Origin: an uncultured Prevotella sp.
GTDB taxonomy: Bacteria > Bacteroidota > Bacteroidia > Bacteroidales > Bacteroidaceae
Direction: 5' to 3'
Length of the DNA: 40,103 bases
Assembly: GCA_937877595.1 (NCBI GenBank)
Contig: CALFIY010000043.1
Location: 1 to 40,103, forward strand
The position numbers and the translations under genes were made by a program. This document shows, piece after piece, positions 8,468 through 18,125 of this stretch (within the stretch, counting starts at the first letter, position 1; each line of letters begins with the position of its first letter). A model generated the notes under the pieces. The model did no database searches and was not told the origin of the DNA. It saw only the letters and a list, made by a program, of their open reading frames with translations.

Positions 8468-9088
8468 TTATCTCAGGTCGATGACCTCTGCCGTAGGAAA
8501 GTCTTTTGTATTGAAGCGGAAGATGCCGTCAGCCAGTGCCGTCTGCTTGAAGTTGCTGATGTCGATGGTGGTCCATCCGTTTTTCTGCTTCATGCGTATC
8601 TGCTTTGGCGCGTAACTCTTCTTGTCGATCAGCAGATACATTTCGCTGATGGCCTTTTGCTTTGTTGTGGTCAGATGCACCTCATAGTTTGCTTTTCCGC
8701 TCACAAGTGACGAGGCGTAGCCGTCCTTGTATATATATATAAAGGTGTAGGGATTGATGGCATTGACCTGTTGTGCCGACGGCGTAGTGATGTTGACTTC
8801 GTCGTTCTTGTTTACGTAGGTCCATTGTGTCTTTCCGTCAAACCACACCGTTGCCTGTGGAGTGGTGGCTTGGAATTTGCGCCCCTTGATAGCAATGGTG
8901 CCTGTGGTGTTAAGTTGTGTGCCTTTTATGGTGAACGAGGCTTTGGCTCCTTGCTTTGCCGTCACTACGGCAGCGGCGCGGTCGAGCACCTGCCGTGCTG
9001 TCTGTGCCGTAGACAGCAGTGGGGTAGTGCCCATGAGCAGTAATGCCACTAAGAGGCATTGCCTTGTGTGAGCATAGCGTTGTGTCAT
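8468..9088 (-). CDS. LolA-like outer-membrane lipoprotein carrier
   Basis: A 206-residue secreted protein. Residues 1-28 form a Sec signal peptide (hydrophobic LLVALLLMGTTPLL, probable cleavage near STA-QT) without a lipobox cysteine, so it should be soluble in the periplasm. The body is rich in beta strands and has the LolA pattern: an early helix (ARQVLDRAAAVV), strands ending in KFQATTPQATVWFDGKTQW, and a late DISNFKQTALADGIFRFN. LolA carries lipoproteins from the inner to the outer membrane. The gene follows ftsK by 21 bases, a neighbourhood common in Bacteroidota. Divergent LolA/LolB-fold proteins can have other lipid-related roles, so no gene symbol is given. Confidence 0.82.
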   Translation of the reverse strand: MTQRYAHTRQCLLVALLLMGTTPLLSTAQTARQVLDRAAAVVTAKQGAKASFTIKGTQLNTTGTIAIKGRKFQATTPQATVWFDGKTQWTYVNKNDEVNITTPSAQQVNAINPYTFIYIYKDGYASSLVSGKANYEVHLTTTKQKAISEMYLLIDKKSYAPKQIRMKQKNGWTTIDISNFKQTALADGIFRFNTKDFPTAEVIDLR

Positions 9089-9109
9089 CGGTGTCGGTAG
9101 GGAATTGTT

Positions 9110-11557
9110 TTACTTTGTAATTTGGGCGAGCAGGTTCTGCAGGCTTACCTCGTCGGTGATGAGCACGTCGCGCGGCTTTGAGCCGTGGGCTGCTCCTACA
9201 ATTCCTGCTTTCTCCAGTTGGTCCATCAGACGTCCGGCGCGGTTGTAACCGATGGAGAACTTTCGCTGTATGAGCGATGTCGAACCGCTCTGCTCGCGCA
9301 CTATCAGCAGCGCAGCCTCGGCAAATTTCTCATCGAGGTGCTGCATGTCGACATCACGGCTTTCGCCGAAGTCTCCTTCCTCTGTATCGGGCTCAGGCAG
9401 TTCGTAGGCCATCGCGTAGCCCTGTTGACGTGCTATGAACTGATTGATTCGCTCCACCTCGGGCGTATCTACAAAGGCGCACTGCACACGTTCCGGTTCT
9501 CCGCCGTTCAGATACAGCATGTCGCCACGGCCTACAAGTTGCTGTGCGCCCGGGCGGTCGAGGATAGTACGCGAGTCGATCATTGCACCAACGCGGAAGG
9601 CTATACGTCCGGGGAAGTTGGCCTTGATGGTACCTGTGATGATGTTTGTTGTAGGGCGCTGCGTGGCTATTATCATGTGGATGCCTACGGCGCGAGCCAA
9701 CTGGGCAATGCGTGCTATCGGCAGTTCCACCTCCTTGCCTGCTGTCATAATCAGGTCGCCGAACTCGTCGATCACCACGACGATGTATGGCATGAAGCGA
9801 TGGCCGTGCTCTGGATTGAGTTGACGGTTGATAAACTTCTTGTTGTATTCCTTGATGTTGCGCGCACCTGCAATCTTAAGCAGATCGTAGCGCGTGTCCA
9901 TCTCCTTGCACAACGAGTTTAGCGTACGCACCACTTTTGTCACGTCGGTTATGATTGGATCGGCGTCTTCGTCGGGTATCTTTGCCATGAAGTGTTTCTC
10001 TATGGATGCGTAGACGCTGAATTCCACTTTCTTCGGGTCTACGAGAACTATCTTGAGTTCTGCCGGATGCTTCTTGTAGAGAAGCGATGTCAAAATGGCG
10101 TTCAGACCAACCGATTTACCTTGTCCGGTAGCACCGGCAACAAGCAGGTGGGGCGTTTTTGCCAAGTCGAACATGTAGACTTCGTTGGTGATGGTCTTGC
10201 CGATAGCGCATGGCAACTCCATCGTTGTCTCCTGGAATTTCTTGGAGTTGAGTATCGACTCCATCGACACGATGGCGGGCTTGGCGTTAGGCACCTCTAT
10301 TCCTATCGTGCCTTTGCCTGGCATAGGCGCTATGATACGTATGCCGAGGGCTGCCAGGCTCAGTGCTATATCGTCTTCCAGATTGCGTATCTTCGAGATG
10401 CGTATTCCTGGTGCAGGCGTAAGTTCGTAGAGCGTGACGGTCGGTCCGACGGTAGCCTTTATGCTCGTTATCTCCACGCCAAAATTGCGCAGTACATCGA
10501 CTATTCGGTTCTTGTTCTTGTTCTGTTCCTCCATGTCGATGAAGGGCTTGCTGTCGCTCTCGTATTCCTTAAGAAGGTCGAGAGTCGGGTAGTGGTAGTT
10601 CTCAAGTTCAAGTTTCGGGTCGTACGGCGTGCCGAGGCTGCCATAGTTGCCGGCAAGATTCTTGCCTTGTGCCGTCTCTTCGGATTTTATCTCGTCGATT
10701 TGCAGTTTCACGTCGTCATTGTTTGGCTTTATCTTTTTGTCGTCGACGGGCGTGCTTGGCTGTGTGTTGACGGTGTCGGTGTCGTCGTCTATGGGGAATT
10801 CCACGGTCTGTTTCTCAGGGTCGTCGAATACGTCTGGGTCTTCGTTGATGTCGTCGGCATTGCCCTTATCCTCGCTGTCTCCATGGCCGATGCTGATGCT
10901 CATTGGCACCGTCGTCAGATAGTGCATTGGATTGAATATCTTTCTGATAATGATGATAGTCTCCATGCTGAGATATGTCAGGAAGGCTACTGCCGTAATG
11001 CCGAGGATTGCCGTCAGTCCTGGCGTGCCGAGCAGCCCCTCTATGTGCCGGCATATTGTGAGGCCGTGGTCACCTCCGGGATTGAAGAAGGAATCCTGGA
11101 AGAACGGAGCGAGGAATTTCGCCATTGTCACGGAAGCCCATATCATTGTGATGGACAGACAGAGAAACCACTTCAGCAGTTTCACCTTGTATGCACGCAT
11201 CAGGTTGACCGATGCCATCAGCATGAAAATCGGAATGAGAAATGCTGCCAGTCCGAAGCAGCGTTTGATGAAAAACCAGGCTGTCTTGGCTCCCAGCGAG
11301 CCGCATGCATTCAGGAACTCGCCGTTCTGATTTGCCATTTCGCCCTCGCGGGTCATCTCTATCACGCTTTGGTCGGCGGCGCCGGTGCCAAAGTAGGAGA
11401 TGAAAGCCCATATCATGTAGGCGGCAACAAAGAGCAGGCAGAAGCCTAATACAAAATTTACTCGCTCGTTGTGGAATATGTTATCTAATCCTAAGGCTTC
11501 GGAGATAGATACTGACGACTTCCCGGCAGCCTTGCTTGTGGTTTTCTTCTTTGCCAT
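9110..11557 (-). CDS. ftsK: FtsK/SpoIIIE-type DNA translocase
   Basis: Hexameric septum-anchored motor that pumps chromosome ends and helps XerCD dimer resolution at division. Domain order in 815 residues: basic N-terminal tail, about four membrane helices (residues 30-210), an acidic low-complexity linker (about 225-300), alpha/beta motor with Walker A GATGQGKS (475-482) and Walker B VVVIDEFGD (593-601), and a C-terminal gamma winged helix with QRKFSIGYNRAGRLMDQLE. An in-frame TTG nine codons upstream lies inside the promoter -7 box, so the ATG at 11557 (MAKKKTTSK) is the start. First gene of the ftsK, lolA-like, DUF5687, DUF4491, rlmH operon. Confidence 0.95.
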   Translation of the reverse strand: MAKKKTTSKAAGKSSVSISEALGLDNIFHNERVNFVLGFCLLFVAAYMIWAFISYFGTGAADQSVIEMTREGEMANQNGEFLNACGSLGAKTAWFFIKRCFGLAAFLIPIFMLMASVNLMRAYKVKLLKWFLCLSITMIWASVTMAKFLAPFFQDSFFNPGGDHGLTICRHIEGLLGTPGLTAILGITAVAFLTYLSMETIIIIRKIFNPMHYLTTVPMSISIGHGDSEDKGNADDINEDPDVFDDPEKQTVEFPIDDDTDTVNTQPSTPVDDKKIKPNNDDVKLQIDEIKSEETAQGKNLAGNYGSLGTPYDPKLELENYHYPTLDLLKEYESDSKPFIDMEEQNKNKNRIVDVLRNFGVEITSIKATVGPTVTLYELTPAPGIRISKIRNLEDDIALSLAALGIRIIAPMPGKGTIGIEVPNAKPAIVSMESILNSKKFQETTMELPCAIGKTITNEVYMFDLAKTPHLLVAGATGQGKSVGLNAILTSLLYKKHPAELKIVLVDPKKVEFSVYASIEKHFMAKIPDEDADPIITDVTKVVRTLNSLCKEMDTRYDLLKIAGARNIKEYNKKFINRQLNPEHGHRFMPYIVVVIDEFGDLIMTAGKEVELPIARIAQLARAVGIHMIIATQRPTTNIITGTIKANFPGRIAFRVGAMIDSRTILDRPGAQQLVGRGDMLYLNGGEPERVQCAFVDTPEVERINQFIARQQGYAMAYELPEPDTEEGDFGESRDVDMQHLDEKFAEAALLIVREQSGSTSLIQRKFSIGYNRAGRLMDQLEKAGIVGAAHGSKPRDVLITDEVSLQNLLAQITK

Positions 11558-11581
11558 TACGCGTATATATAATAATGTGTG

Positions 11582-11612
11582 CAAAGTTACGACATTTCAA
11601 ATTAACGGCAAA
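11582..11612 (-). promoter_or_regulatory. Promoter of the ftsK operon
   Basis: On the minus strand TTTG (11612-11609), 19 bases, TAACTTTG (11589-11582): an excellent match to the Bacteroidota consensus. The leader to the ftsK ATG is about 20 bases. Confidence 0.78.
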
Positions 11613-11661
11613 ATTTTTTTCAGCGTGATGATGCTCCATTTTACATTTTCATTGCGTGATG

Positions 11662-11691
11662 TTGCAGTTTGTTGGAAAAAGTGTATTTTTG
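11662..11691 (+). promoter_or_regulatory. Promoter of the CLC gene
   Basis: TTG (11662-11664), 19 bases, TATTTTTG (11684-11691). It diverges from the ftsK promoter, with about 50 bases between the two -33 boxes. The leader is about 17 bases. Confidence 0.7.
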
Positions 11692-11712
11692 CAACCTGTA
11701 AAAACGTAACAG

Positions 11713-13500
11713 ATGAAAATAACGGCTACGATTCAGCGACTGCACGAATGGCGTGTGGCTCATGTGAGTGACAAGATGTACCTGTGCATCCTGGCTTTCG
11801 TGGTGGGCCTTTTGGCTGCCGTAGCCGCCTACGTGCTCCATGGCATAATCAATCTGATAGTGCAGATGCTGACGGGACAGTTTGCAAAGACCAGTTACAA
11901 CTGGCTGTATCTCGTCTATCCCGTGGTAGGTATCTATCTGACATCGCTATTCGTGCGCTACGTGGTGCGCGACAACATTTCGCACGGCATAACACGCATT
12001 CTGTATGCCATATCTTCCAATCGTTCGCTGCTAAAAGCCCACAATATGTGGTCAAGCGTCATAGCCTCTGCGCTGACAATCGGTTTCGGTGGCTCAGTAG
12101 GTGCCGAGGCTCCGATAGTGCTCACGGGGTCGGCAATAGGTTCCAATTTGGGCCGAATGCTGCGGCTCGACTCGAAAACGCTAATGACGCTGGTCGGCTG
12201 CGGCGCTGCAGGAGCGATAGCAGGTATCTTCAAGGCACCCATAGCAGGACTTGTGTTCACGCTCGAAGTGCTGATGATCGACCTCACCATGGCTTCGCTG
12301 CTGCCCATCCTTATTTCCTGCGTCACTGCCACATGTTTCACCTACGTCTTCAGCGGCAATGCCGTGCTGTTCTCGTTTCACCTCGATTCCGACTGGACTG
12401 TTCAGCGCGTGCCGGCCACTATTCTGCTGGGCGTGGCATGCGGTCTTGTAAGTCTTTACTTTATTCGCACCATGAATGCCTGCGAGGACATTTTTGCGCG
12501 GTTCAAGTCGCGACCGCATGTGCGTCTTGTGATAGGCGGAACGGTGCTCAGTTTGCTGATATTCCTGTTTCCGTCGCTATATGGTGAGGGATACCAGGCC
12601 ATTAATCTGCTTTTGGAAGGACGCACTGAGGCAGACTGGAACCATATACTCGACGGCTCGCTTTTCTATGGCCACAGCGAATATCTGATACTCTATATCG
12701 CTCTGGTAGTGCTTACCAAGGTTTTTGCCACATCCGCTACGAATGGTGGCGGAGGCTGCGGCGGTACTTTTGCTCCAAGCCTCTTCATCGGCTGTTTCAC
12801 GGGCTTCCTTTTTGCGCGCGTGTGGAACATTCATCAGTTTGGCGTCTACGTTCCCGAGAAAAACTTTGCGCTGCTTGGCATGGCTGGTGTGATGTCGGGC
12901 GTGATGCATGCTCCTCTGACCGGCATTTTCCTTATTGCCGAAATCACCAGTGGCTATAATCTCTTCATGCCGTTGATGATTGTTTCGGTCTGTGCCTATC
13001 TCACGATCATCATTTTCGAGCCTCACAGCATTTATGGCATGCGGCTGGCGCGCCAGGGAAAACTGCTTACGCACCATACCGACCATTCAATACTGACGCT
13101 GATGAGTCTGGAGTCGTGCATAGACAGCGACTACCAGGCTGTGGATCCCGACATGGAACTGGGCAATATGGTCCATAAGATTAGCAGGTCGCAGGGCAGT
13201 GTGCTGCCGGTAGTCGATGCTGCAGGCATTTTGCTGGGCGAGGTGAATATCAAGAAGATACGCCACGTTGTTTTCCGCCAGGAACTGTATCATCACTTCC
13301 GCGCGTCGCAACTGATGAGCGAGCCTGCCGCCACGCTCACCGACACGACGCCCATGACCGACGTGATGCGCACCTTTGAACGCACACAGGCCGACTGGCT
13401 TCCTGTGCTTGACGGTGAGCGCCATCTGCGCGGTTATGTCTCGCGCCACCGCATTTACGACCTTTATCGCAAGATGGTTCGCGACTACAGTCAGGACTAA
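11713..13500 (+). CDS. CLC-family chloride channel/transporter with C-terminal CBS pair
   Basis: A 595-residue inner-membrane protein. The CLC core covers about residues 20-440, with the anion-pathway motifs GSVGAEAP (127-134, gating glutamate E132), GGGGCGGTFAPSLFIG and VMSGVMHAPLTGIFLIAEI. Residues of about 455-595 form two CBS domains, which in relatives bind adenine nucleotides and tune gating. At the position of the internal proton glutamate of E. coli ClC (E203), the FTLEVLM segment appears to have V186, as in many CLC channels. The gene stands alone, between the divergent ftsK operon and a bidirectional terminator. Family is certain; channel versus exchanger is open. Confidence 0.93.
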   Translation: MKITATIQRLHEWRVAHVSDKMYLCILAFVVGLLAAVAAYVLHGIINLIVQMLTGQFAKTSYNWLYLVYPVVGIYLTSLFVRYVVRDNISHGITRILYAISSNRSLLKAHNMWSSVIASALTIGFGGSVGAEAPIVLTGSAIGSNLGRMLRLDSKTLMTLVGCGAAGAIAGIFKAPIAGLVFTLEVLMIDLTMASLLPILISCVTATCFTYVFSGNAVLFSFHLDSDWTVQRVPATILLGVACGLVSLYFIRTMNACEDIFARFKSRPHVRLVIGGTVLSLLIFLFPSLYGEGYQAINLLLEGRTEADWNHILDGSLFYGHSEYLILYIALVVLTKVFATSATNGGGGCGGTFAPSLFIGCFTGFLFARVWNIHQFGVYVPEKNFALLGMAGVMSGVMHAPLTGIFLIAEITSGYNLFMPLMIVSVCAYLTIIIFEPHSIYGMRLARQGKLLTHHTDHSILTLMSLESCIDSDYQAVDPDMELGNMVHKISRSQGSVLPVVDAAGILLGEVNIKKIRHVVFRQELYHHFRASQLMSEPAATLTDTTPMTDVMRTFERTQADWLPVLDGERHLRGYVSRHRIYDLYRKMVRDYSQD

Positions 13501-13509
13501 GCAAAAAAC

Positions 13510-13545
13510 AACAGCAGTAATCGGAAAAATTACTGCTGTTTTAAT
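13510..13545. terminator. Bidirectional intrinsic terminator between the CLC gene and xth
   Basis: A perfect 12-bp stem (13510-13521 with 13529-13540) has a seven-base loop. T-rich runs follow it on both strands: TTTTAATTTTT on the plus strand, and GTTTTTTG just past the stem on the minus strand. It can end the CLC transcript and the convergent valS-xth transcript. Confidence 0.8.
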
Positions 13546-13596
13546 TTTTGCCAGCGCTGTTTTAATTTTTGCCAGCGCTGTTTTAATTTTTAAAAA
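13534..13596. repeat. Tandem 21-bp repeat, three units
   Basis: Units at 13534-13554, 13555-13575 and 13576-13596 share CGCTGTTTTAATTTTTG. The first two differ only at their first base; the third ends differently. The first unit includes part of the terminator's 3' arm, so the array looks like a duplication of terminator arm plus T-tract. A further weak hairpin (CACTGC 13597-13602, GCAGTG 13622-13627) follows. The rest of 13597-13662 holds nothing else recognisable. Confidence 0.85.
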
Positions 13597-13662
13597 CACT
13601 GCTTTTATTTTTTTAAAAACAGCAGTGGCATTTTCTTATGGTTCAACGGCCTTTTCTGCACC

Positions 13663-14412
13663 TTACGAGAGCAACAGCGAAACGGGGCAGTGGTCTGAAC
13701 CGAGCACGTCGGAGTGGATGGAAGCGTCGGCAATCCTGTCGCGCAACCTCTCTGAACACAGGAAATAGTCGATGCGCCATCCTATGTTCTTCTGTCGGGC
13801 CTGGAAACGGTACGACCACCACGAAAACTCCTGCCGCTCTGGATATAGCGTGCGAAACGTGTCGACAAATCCGCTCTCGAGCAGGCGGCCGAACTGCTGG
13901 CGCTCCTCGTCGGTGAAGCCTGGGTTCTGGTGGTTGCTCTTCGGATTTCGGAGGTCTATCTCCTCATGGGCCACATTGAGGTCGCCGCATATCACGACTG
14001 GCTTACTGTTATCGAGTTTTGCAAGATACTGGCGGAAACTGTCTTCCCAGTTCATGCGATAGTCCAGTCGGCGCAGCCCGTCTTGCGAGTTGGGAGTGTA
14101 GCACGTGACGAGATAGAAGTCTTCCATCTCGAGAGTTATGACGCGCCCCTCGTGGTCGTGCTCGTCGATGCCTATGCCATATTCCACCGACAGGGGCTCA
14201 TGGCGAGTGAAGATGGCAGTTCCGCTATAGCCTTTCTTGTCGGCATAGTTCCAGTAGGAGCGATAGCCGTCGAAGTCGAGGTCGAGTTGTCCTGCCTGCA
14301 TCTTCGTCTCCTGAATGCAGAAGAAGTCGGCACCCATTTGCTGAAAAACGTCAGCGAACCCCTTGCCGTAGCAGGCGCGCAGTCCGTTGACGTTCCATGA
14401 TACGAATTTCAT
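13663..14412 (-). CDS. xth: Exodeoxyribonuclease III (AP endonuclease)
   Basis: Cuts DNA 5' to abasic sites in base-excision repair and removes 3'-blocked ends. The 249 residues span the whole endonuclease/exonuclease/phosphatase fold. Metal and catalytic residues are in place: N7 in SWNVNG, E35 in CIQETK, D144 and N146 in GDLNVAH, and D240-H241 in LGSDHCP. It follows valS by 35 bases and is probably cotranscribed with it. Downstream is the terminator shared with the CLC gene. The start ATG gives the standard [13 protein letters not shown]-terminus. Confidence 0.96.
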   Translation of the reverse strand: MKFVSWNVNGLRACYGKGFADVFQQMGADFFCIQETKMQAGQLDLDFDGYRSYWNYADKKGYSGTAIFTRHEPLSVEYGIGIDEHDHEGRVITLEMEDFYLVTCYTPNSQDGLRRLDYRMNWEDSFRQYLAKLDNSKPVVICGDLNVAHEEIDLRNPKSNHQNPGFTDEERQQFGRLLESGFVDTFRTLYPERQEFSWWSYRFQARQKNIGWRIDYFLCSERLRDRIADASIHSDVLGSDHCPVSLLLS

Positions 14413-14447
14413 ATCTTTTCTGATGTGATAGTGTGACAGAGTGGGGA

Positions 14448-17144
14448 CTATGCCTTCTGCAGTGCTGCTATCGACTCGCGCAGTGCTGCTATCTTCTCCT
14501 CGGCATCGTGCTGCTTCTTGCGCTCCATGGCCACCACCTGTTCGGGTGCGTTCTGCACGAAGCGCTCGTTCTGAAGTTTCTTCATCACTCCGGCCAGGAA
14601 GCCCTCAAGGTGCTGCAGTTGGGCCGTCTGCTTTTCTATTTCGGCCTTTACGTCTATCAGGTTGCCCAGCGGTACGGCATATTCGCTGGTGCCTATCATA
14701 AACGACGAGGCTGTAGCGTCCTTCTCACTCACCACGCTGATGGCTTCGAGATTGGCCATCTTCATCACCACGGCACTGTATGCCTCGAAGATGTTGTTGC
14801 CGATGGCATGCAGCGTGAGTTTCTCCTTGGTGGCGATATTCTTTTCTGAGCGTACTGTGCGCACGCTGCTCACCAGTTGCTTCACCGACTCTATCTCTTC
14901 CAGCAGTTGCTGCTCTTCCTGCGAGGGTGCGGCCAGTTTCAGGCTTTCGCGCATTATGCTGTCGCCGGCCTTGCGCTCTGCCATGGCCTGCCATAGTTCC
15001 TCGGTAATGAAAGGCATGAAGGGGTGGAGCATCTTAAGCAGGATGTCGAAAAACTCCAGGGTCTTGCCGTATGTCTTGGCATCGATGGGCTGTGGCTGTC
15101 CGTCGACGTAGGCAGGCTTGACCATCTCAAGATACCAACTTGAGAATTCGTCCCAAAAGAGTTTGTAGACCACCATGAGTGCTTCGCTGATGCGGTATTT
15201 GGAGAAGAGGTCGTCCAACTCCTGTGCGGCAGCCTTCAGTTTTGCCTCCATCCAGCGCGCAGCAGTGGCGCTGGCCTCGTTCTGCGGTATGTCGGCCACC
15301 TGCCATCCCTTGACGAGTCGGAAAGCATTCCATATCTTGTTGTTGAAGTTGCGGCCTTGCTCGCAGAGCGTCTCGTCGAAGAGAATGTCGTTGCCTGCCG
15401 GTGCCGACAGCATCATTCCCATTCGTACACCGTCAGCGCCGAACTTTTCTATCAGTTCTATCGGGTCGGGACTGTTGCCCAGCGATTTCGACATCTTGCG
15501 TCCCAACTTGTCGCGCACTATGCCCGTGAAGTAAACGTTCTTGAAGGGAAACTTGCCCATGTATTCCTCGCCGGCCATAATCATGCGTGCCACCCAGAAG
15601 AAGATAATGTCGGGGGCAGTGACGAGGTCGCTGGTGGGATAGTAGTAGCGCAGTTCCTCATTGTCGGGATTGCGAATGCCGTCAAACAGGGAGATAGGCC
15701 AAAGCCAACTGGAGAACCACGTGTCGAGAGCGTCTTCGTCCTGTCGCAGGTCAGCGTCGGTCACCGATGCGTCTTTTTCCTTAGCAAGGCGCAGTGCCTC
15801 CTCGCGAGTCTCAGCCACTACGTAGTCGTCGTGCTCATTGTAGTAGTAGGCCGGAATGCGGTGGCCCCACCACAACTGGCGTGAGATGCACCAGTCCTGT
15901 ATGTTTTCGAGCCAGTTCTTGTATGTGTTCTTATACTTCTCAGGATAGAAGTGCATTTCGCCGTTCATCACTGGTGGCAGCGCTATGTCGGCGAAATGCT
16001 TCATTCGCAGGAACCACTGCAGCGAAAGGCGCGGTTCTATGGCGGTGTCGGGGTTTCGCTCCGAGTAGCCCACCTTGTTGTTGTAGTCTTCCACGCGTTC
16101 CATAAGTCCTGCCGCCTCGAGATCCTTGGCTATCTGGCGGCGGCAGTCGAAGCGGTCCATTCCCACGTAGAGCGGCGACTGTTCCGAAATGGTTCCGTCG
16201 GCATTGAAAATGTCGATCGTCTCCAGATGGTGGGTCTTGCCGAGCATGTAGTCGTTTGTGTCGTGGGCTGGCGTCACTTTCAGACATCCCGTACCGAACT
16301 CTATGTCTACGTAGCGGTCTTCTATCACTGGTATGACGCGTCCCACGAGTGGTACGATGACGCGGCGTCCCTTCAGCCACTGGTTTTTCGGGTCTTTCGG
16401 GTTTATACACATGGCGGTATCGCCCATTATGGTTTCAGGACGTGTGGTGGCGACAACGGCATAGTAGCCTTTGTCGTCGCGATGAATCACGTTGCCTTCG
16501 CTCTCGGCGATTTCTCCATCCTTGACACCGTCTACATAATATTTAAGATGGTAGAGTTTTGAGTGCTCGTCCTTATAGATAACCTCTTCGGTGCTCAGGG
16601 CGGTGAGGGCTTTCGGGTCCCAGTTCACCATGCGCAGGTCGCGATAGATAAGCCCCTTGCGGTAGAGATCGACGAATACTTTTATGACGCTCTCCGAGCG
16701 TGTGGCATCCATGGTGAATGCCGTGCGGTCCCAGTCGCACGATGCGCCCAGTCGGCGCAACTGCTTCAGGATTATTCCGCCGTGCTCGTCGGTCCACTCC
16801 CACGCATGTCTGAGAAATTCCTCGCGCGACAGGTCGTGCTTCTTGATACCCTTCTCGGCCAATTTCTTTACCACTTTTGCCTCGGTGGCTATTGAGGCAT
16901 GGTCGGTGCCTGGAACCCAGCAGGCATTCTTGCCTTCCATTCGGGCACGACGCACGAGAATATCCTGAATGGTGTTGTTCAGCATGTGGCCCATGTGAAG
17001 CACACCGGTAACATTGGGCGGCGGAATGACTATAGTGTATGGCTCACGATTATCGGGCTTGGAGGCAAAAAGTTTATAGTCCAACCAGTACTGATACCAT
17101 CTCGATTCTACGGCTTGTGGGTCGTATTTGCTTGCTAATTCCAT
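14448..17144 (-). CDS. valS: Valyl-tRNA synthetase
   Basis: Class I synthetase charging tRNA-Val. In 898 residues: the HIGH-type signature HMGH (50-53) after PPPNVTGVL, the CP1 editing domain that clears mischarged threonine (about 200-380, with [12 protein letters not shown] and the TPAHD motif), KMSKS at 550-554, an anticodon-binding helical domain, and a C-terminal coiled coil (about 830-898) that contacts tRNA. Length and order fit bacterial ValS. A TAATTTTG -7 box lies 35 bases upstream of the ATG. No T-box or other leader element is visible in the short leader. Diverges from mazG. Confidence 0.97.
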   Translation of the reverse strand: MELASKYDPQAVESRWYQYWLDYKLFASKPDNREPYTIVIPPPNVTGVLHMGHMLNNTIQDILVRRARMEGKNACWVPGTDHASIATEAKVVKKLAEKGIKKHDLSREEFLRHAWEWTDEHGGIILKQLRRLGASCDWDRTAFTMDATRSESVIKVFVDLYRKGLIYRDLRMVNWDPKALTALSTEEVIYKDEHSKLYHLKYYVDGVKDGEIAESEGNVIHRDDKGYYAVVATTRPETIMGDTAMCINPKDPKNQWLKGRRVIVPLVGRVIPVIEDRYVDIEFGTGCLKVTPAHDTNDYMLGKTHHLETIDIFNADGTISEQSPLYVGMDRFDCRRQIAKDLEAAGLMERVEDYNNKVGYSERNPDTAIEPRLSLQWFLRMKHFADIALPPVMNGEMHFYPEKYKNTYKNWLENIQDWCISRQLWWGHRIPAYYYNEHDDYVVAETREEALRLAKEKDASVTDADLRQDEDALDTWFSSWLWPISLFDGIRNPDNEELRYYYPTSDLVTAPDIIFFWVARMIMAGEEYMGKFPFKNVYFTGIVRDKLGRKMSKSLGNSPDPIELIEKFGADGVRMGMMLSAPAGNDILFDETLCEQGRNFNNKIWNAFRLVKGWQVADIPQNEASATAARWMEAKLKAAAQELDDLFSKYRISEALMVVYKLFWDEFSSWYLEMVKPAYVDGQPQPIDAKTYGKTLEFFDILLKMLHPFMPFITEELWQAMAERKAGDSIMRESLKLAAPSQEEQQLLEEIESVKQLVSSVRTVRSEKNIATKEKLTLHAIGNNIFEAYSAVVMKMANLEAISVVSEKDATASSFMIGTSEYAVPLGNLIDVKAEIEKQTAQLQHLEGFLAGVMKKLQNERFVQNAPEQVVAMERKKQHDAEEKIAALRESIAALQKA

Positions 17145-17178
17145 ATTTGTTATAAAAATAAATTTTCAAAAATCGCTG

Positions 17179-17215
17179 CAAAATTAGTAAAATCAGACGA
17201 AAAGTAGTAACTTTG
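17179..17215. promoter_or_regulatory. Overlapping divergent promoters of valS and mazG
   Basis: The minus-strand -7 box TAATTTTG (17186-17179) serves valS and the plus-strand TAACTTTG (17208-17215) serves mazG. Only 21 bases lie between them, so each promoter's -33 region falls on the other's -7 box. Neither has a good -33 sequence. Confidence 0.65.
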
Positions 17216-17235
17216 TGGCACTAATTTCTGCAAAT

Positions 17236-18087
17236 ATGCATACAAAAGAGGAGAAAGTTGCAGCCTTCGGCAGAATGCTCGATGTGCTCGACACGCTGAG
17301 AGAGAAATGTCCATGGGACAGAAAGCAGACCAATGAGAGCCTGCGCCCCAACACAATAGAGGAAACCTATGAACTCTGCGATGCACTGATGAACGAAGAT
17401 ACCGCAGAGATTTGCAAGGAACTTGGCGACGTGTTGCTGCACATCGGTTTTTATGCACGCATTGGTGAGGAGAAAGGAGAATTTGATATTGCTGATGTAT
17501 GCAACAGACTGGTCGACAAACTGATATACCGCCATCCTCACGTTTATCATCCCTCGCAAATAGGTGCTGACGAACCGCGTCCGCTGCCATACGGCGAAGA
17601 CGGCGAGGCTGGAGAATTCCAGAAGGTTACTGGTGTGGAGCAGGTGCTTGACAACTGGGAGCAGATAAAGCAGCGTGAGAAGGGCGGCAACAAAACTGTG
17701 CTGGGAGGCGTGCCGACATCGCTGCCGACACTGATAAAAGCGTATCGCATACAGGACAAGGCGCGCCATGTGGGCTTCGACTGGCAGCAGCGCGACGACG
17801 TGTGGCAGAAAGTGCATGAGGAACTTGGCGAACTTGAGGCAGAACTGGCAAAGAACGACGTGGAGCGCTCGGAGAGTGAACTGGGAGATTTCCTCTTTTC
17901 AGTGATAAATGCCGCAAGACTCTATCACCTCAACCCCGACAATGCGCTGGAGCAGACAAATCAGAAATTCATCAGGCGCTTCAACTACATTGAGCAGCAC
18001 AGCATAAAGCAGGGACGGCCGCTGACAGAGATGACGCTCGGAGAAATGGACGAACTCTGGAACGAGGCAAAGAAGCAGGGACTCTGA
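17236..18087 (+). CDS. mazG: Nucleoside triphosphate pyrophosphohydrolase MazG
   Basis: Hydrolyses (d)NTPs to monophosphate and pyrophosphate, a housecleaning activity that also lowers damaged nucleotides. The 283-residue protein has two tandem MazG domains. The first has CPWDRKQTNESLRPNTIEE, then EEtyEL and ELGDVLLHIGFYA. The second has HEELGELEAEL and ESELGDFLFSVINAARL. The EExxE...ExxD metal-binding pattern is visible in both. The frame is open seven codons upstream to a GTG that overlaps the -7 box, so ATG 17236 is preferred. The lipoprotein gene follows after 38 bases and rnz after that, probably one transcript. Confidence 0.94.
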   Translation: MHTKEEKVAAFGRMLDVLDTLREKCPWDRKQTNESLRPNTIEETYELCDALMNEDTAEICKELGDVLLHIGFYARIGEEKGEFDIADVCNRLVDKLIYRHPHVYHPSQIGADEPRPLPYGEDGEAGEFQKVTGVEQVLDNWEQIKQREKGGNKTVLGGVPTSLPTLIKAYRIQDKARHVGFDWQQRDDVWQKVHEELGELEAELAKNDVERSESELGDFLFSVINAARLYHLNPDNALEQTNQKFIRRFNYIEQHSIKQGRPLTEMTLGEMDELWNEAKKQGL

Positions 18088-18125
18088 AAACATTCAACAG
18101 GAAAAACAAATCAAAAACTACGAAT

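Noticed and set aside
8724..8742. TATATATATATA microsatellite
   Set aside because: Lies within the LolA-like coding region and encodes an ordinary IYIY segment.
9992..11449. Plus-strand open frame of 485 codons
   Set aside because: Lies wholly opposite ftsK, has a cysteine- and histidine-rich composition typical of an antisense frame, and no family match.
11784..12587. Plus-strand frame of 267 codons within the CLC gene
   Set aside because: Alternative frame of a gene with clear CLC motifs; arginine/histidine-rich shadow.
13087..13599. Minus-strand frame with repeated KIKTALA at its N-terminus
   Set aside because: The repeat is just the translated 21-bp tandem array and the rest is antisense to the CBS domains.
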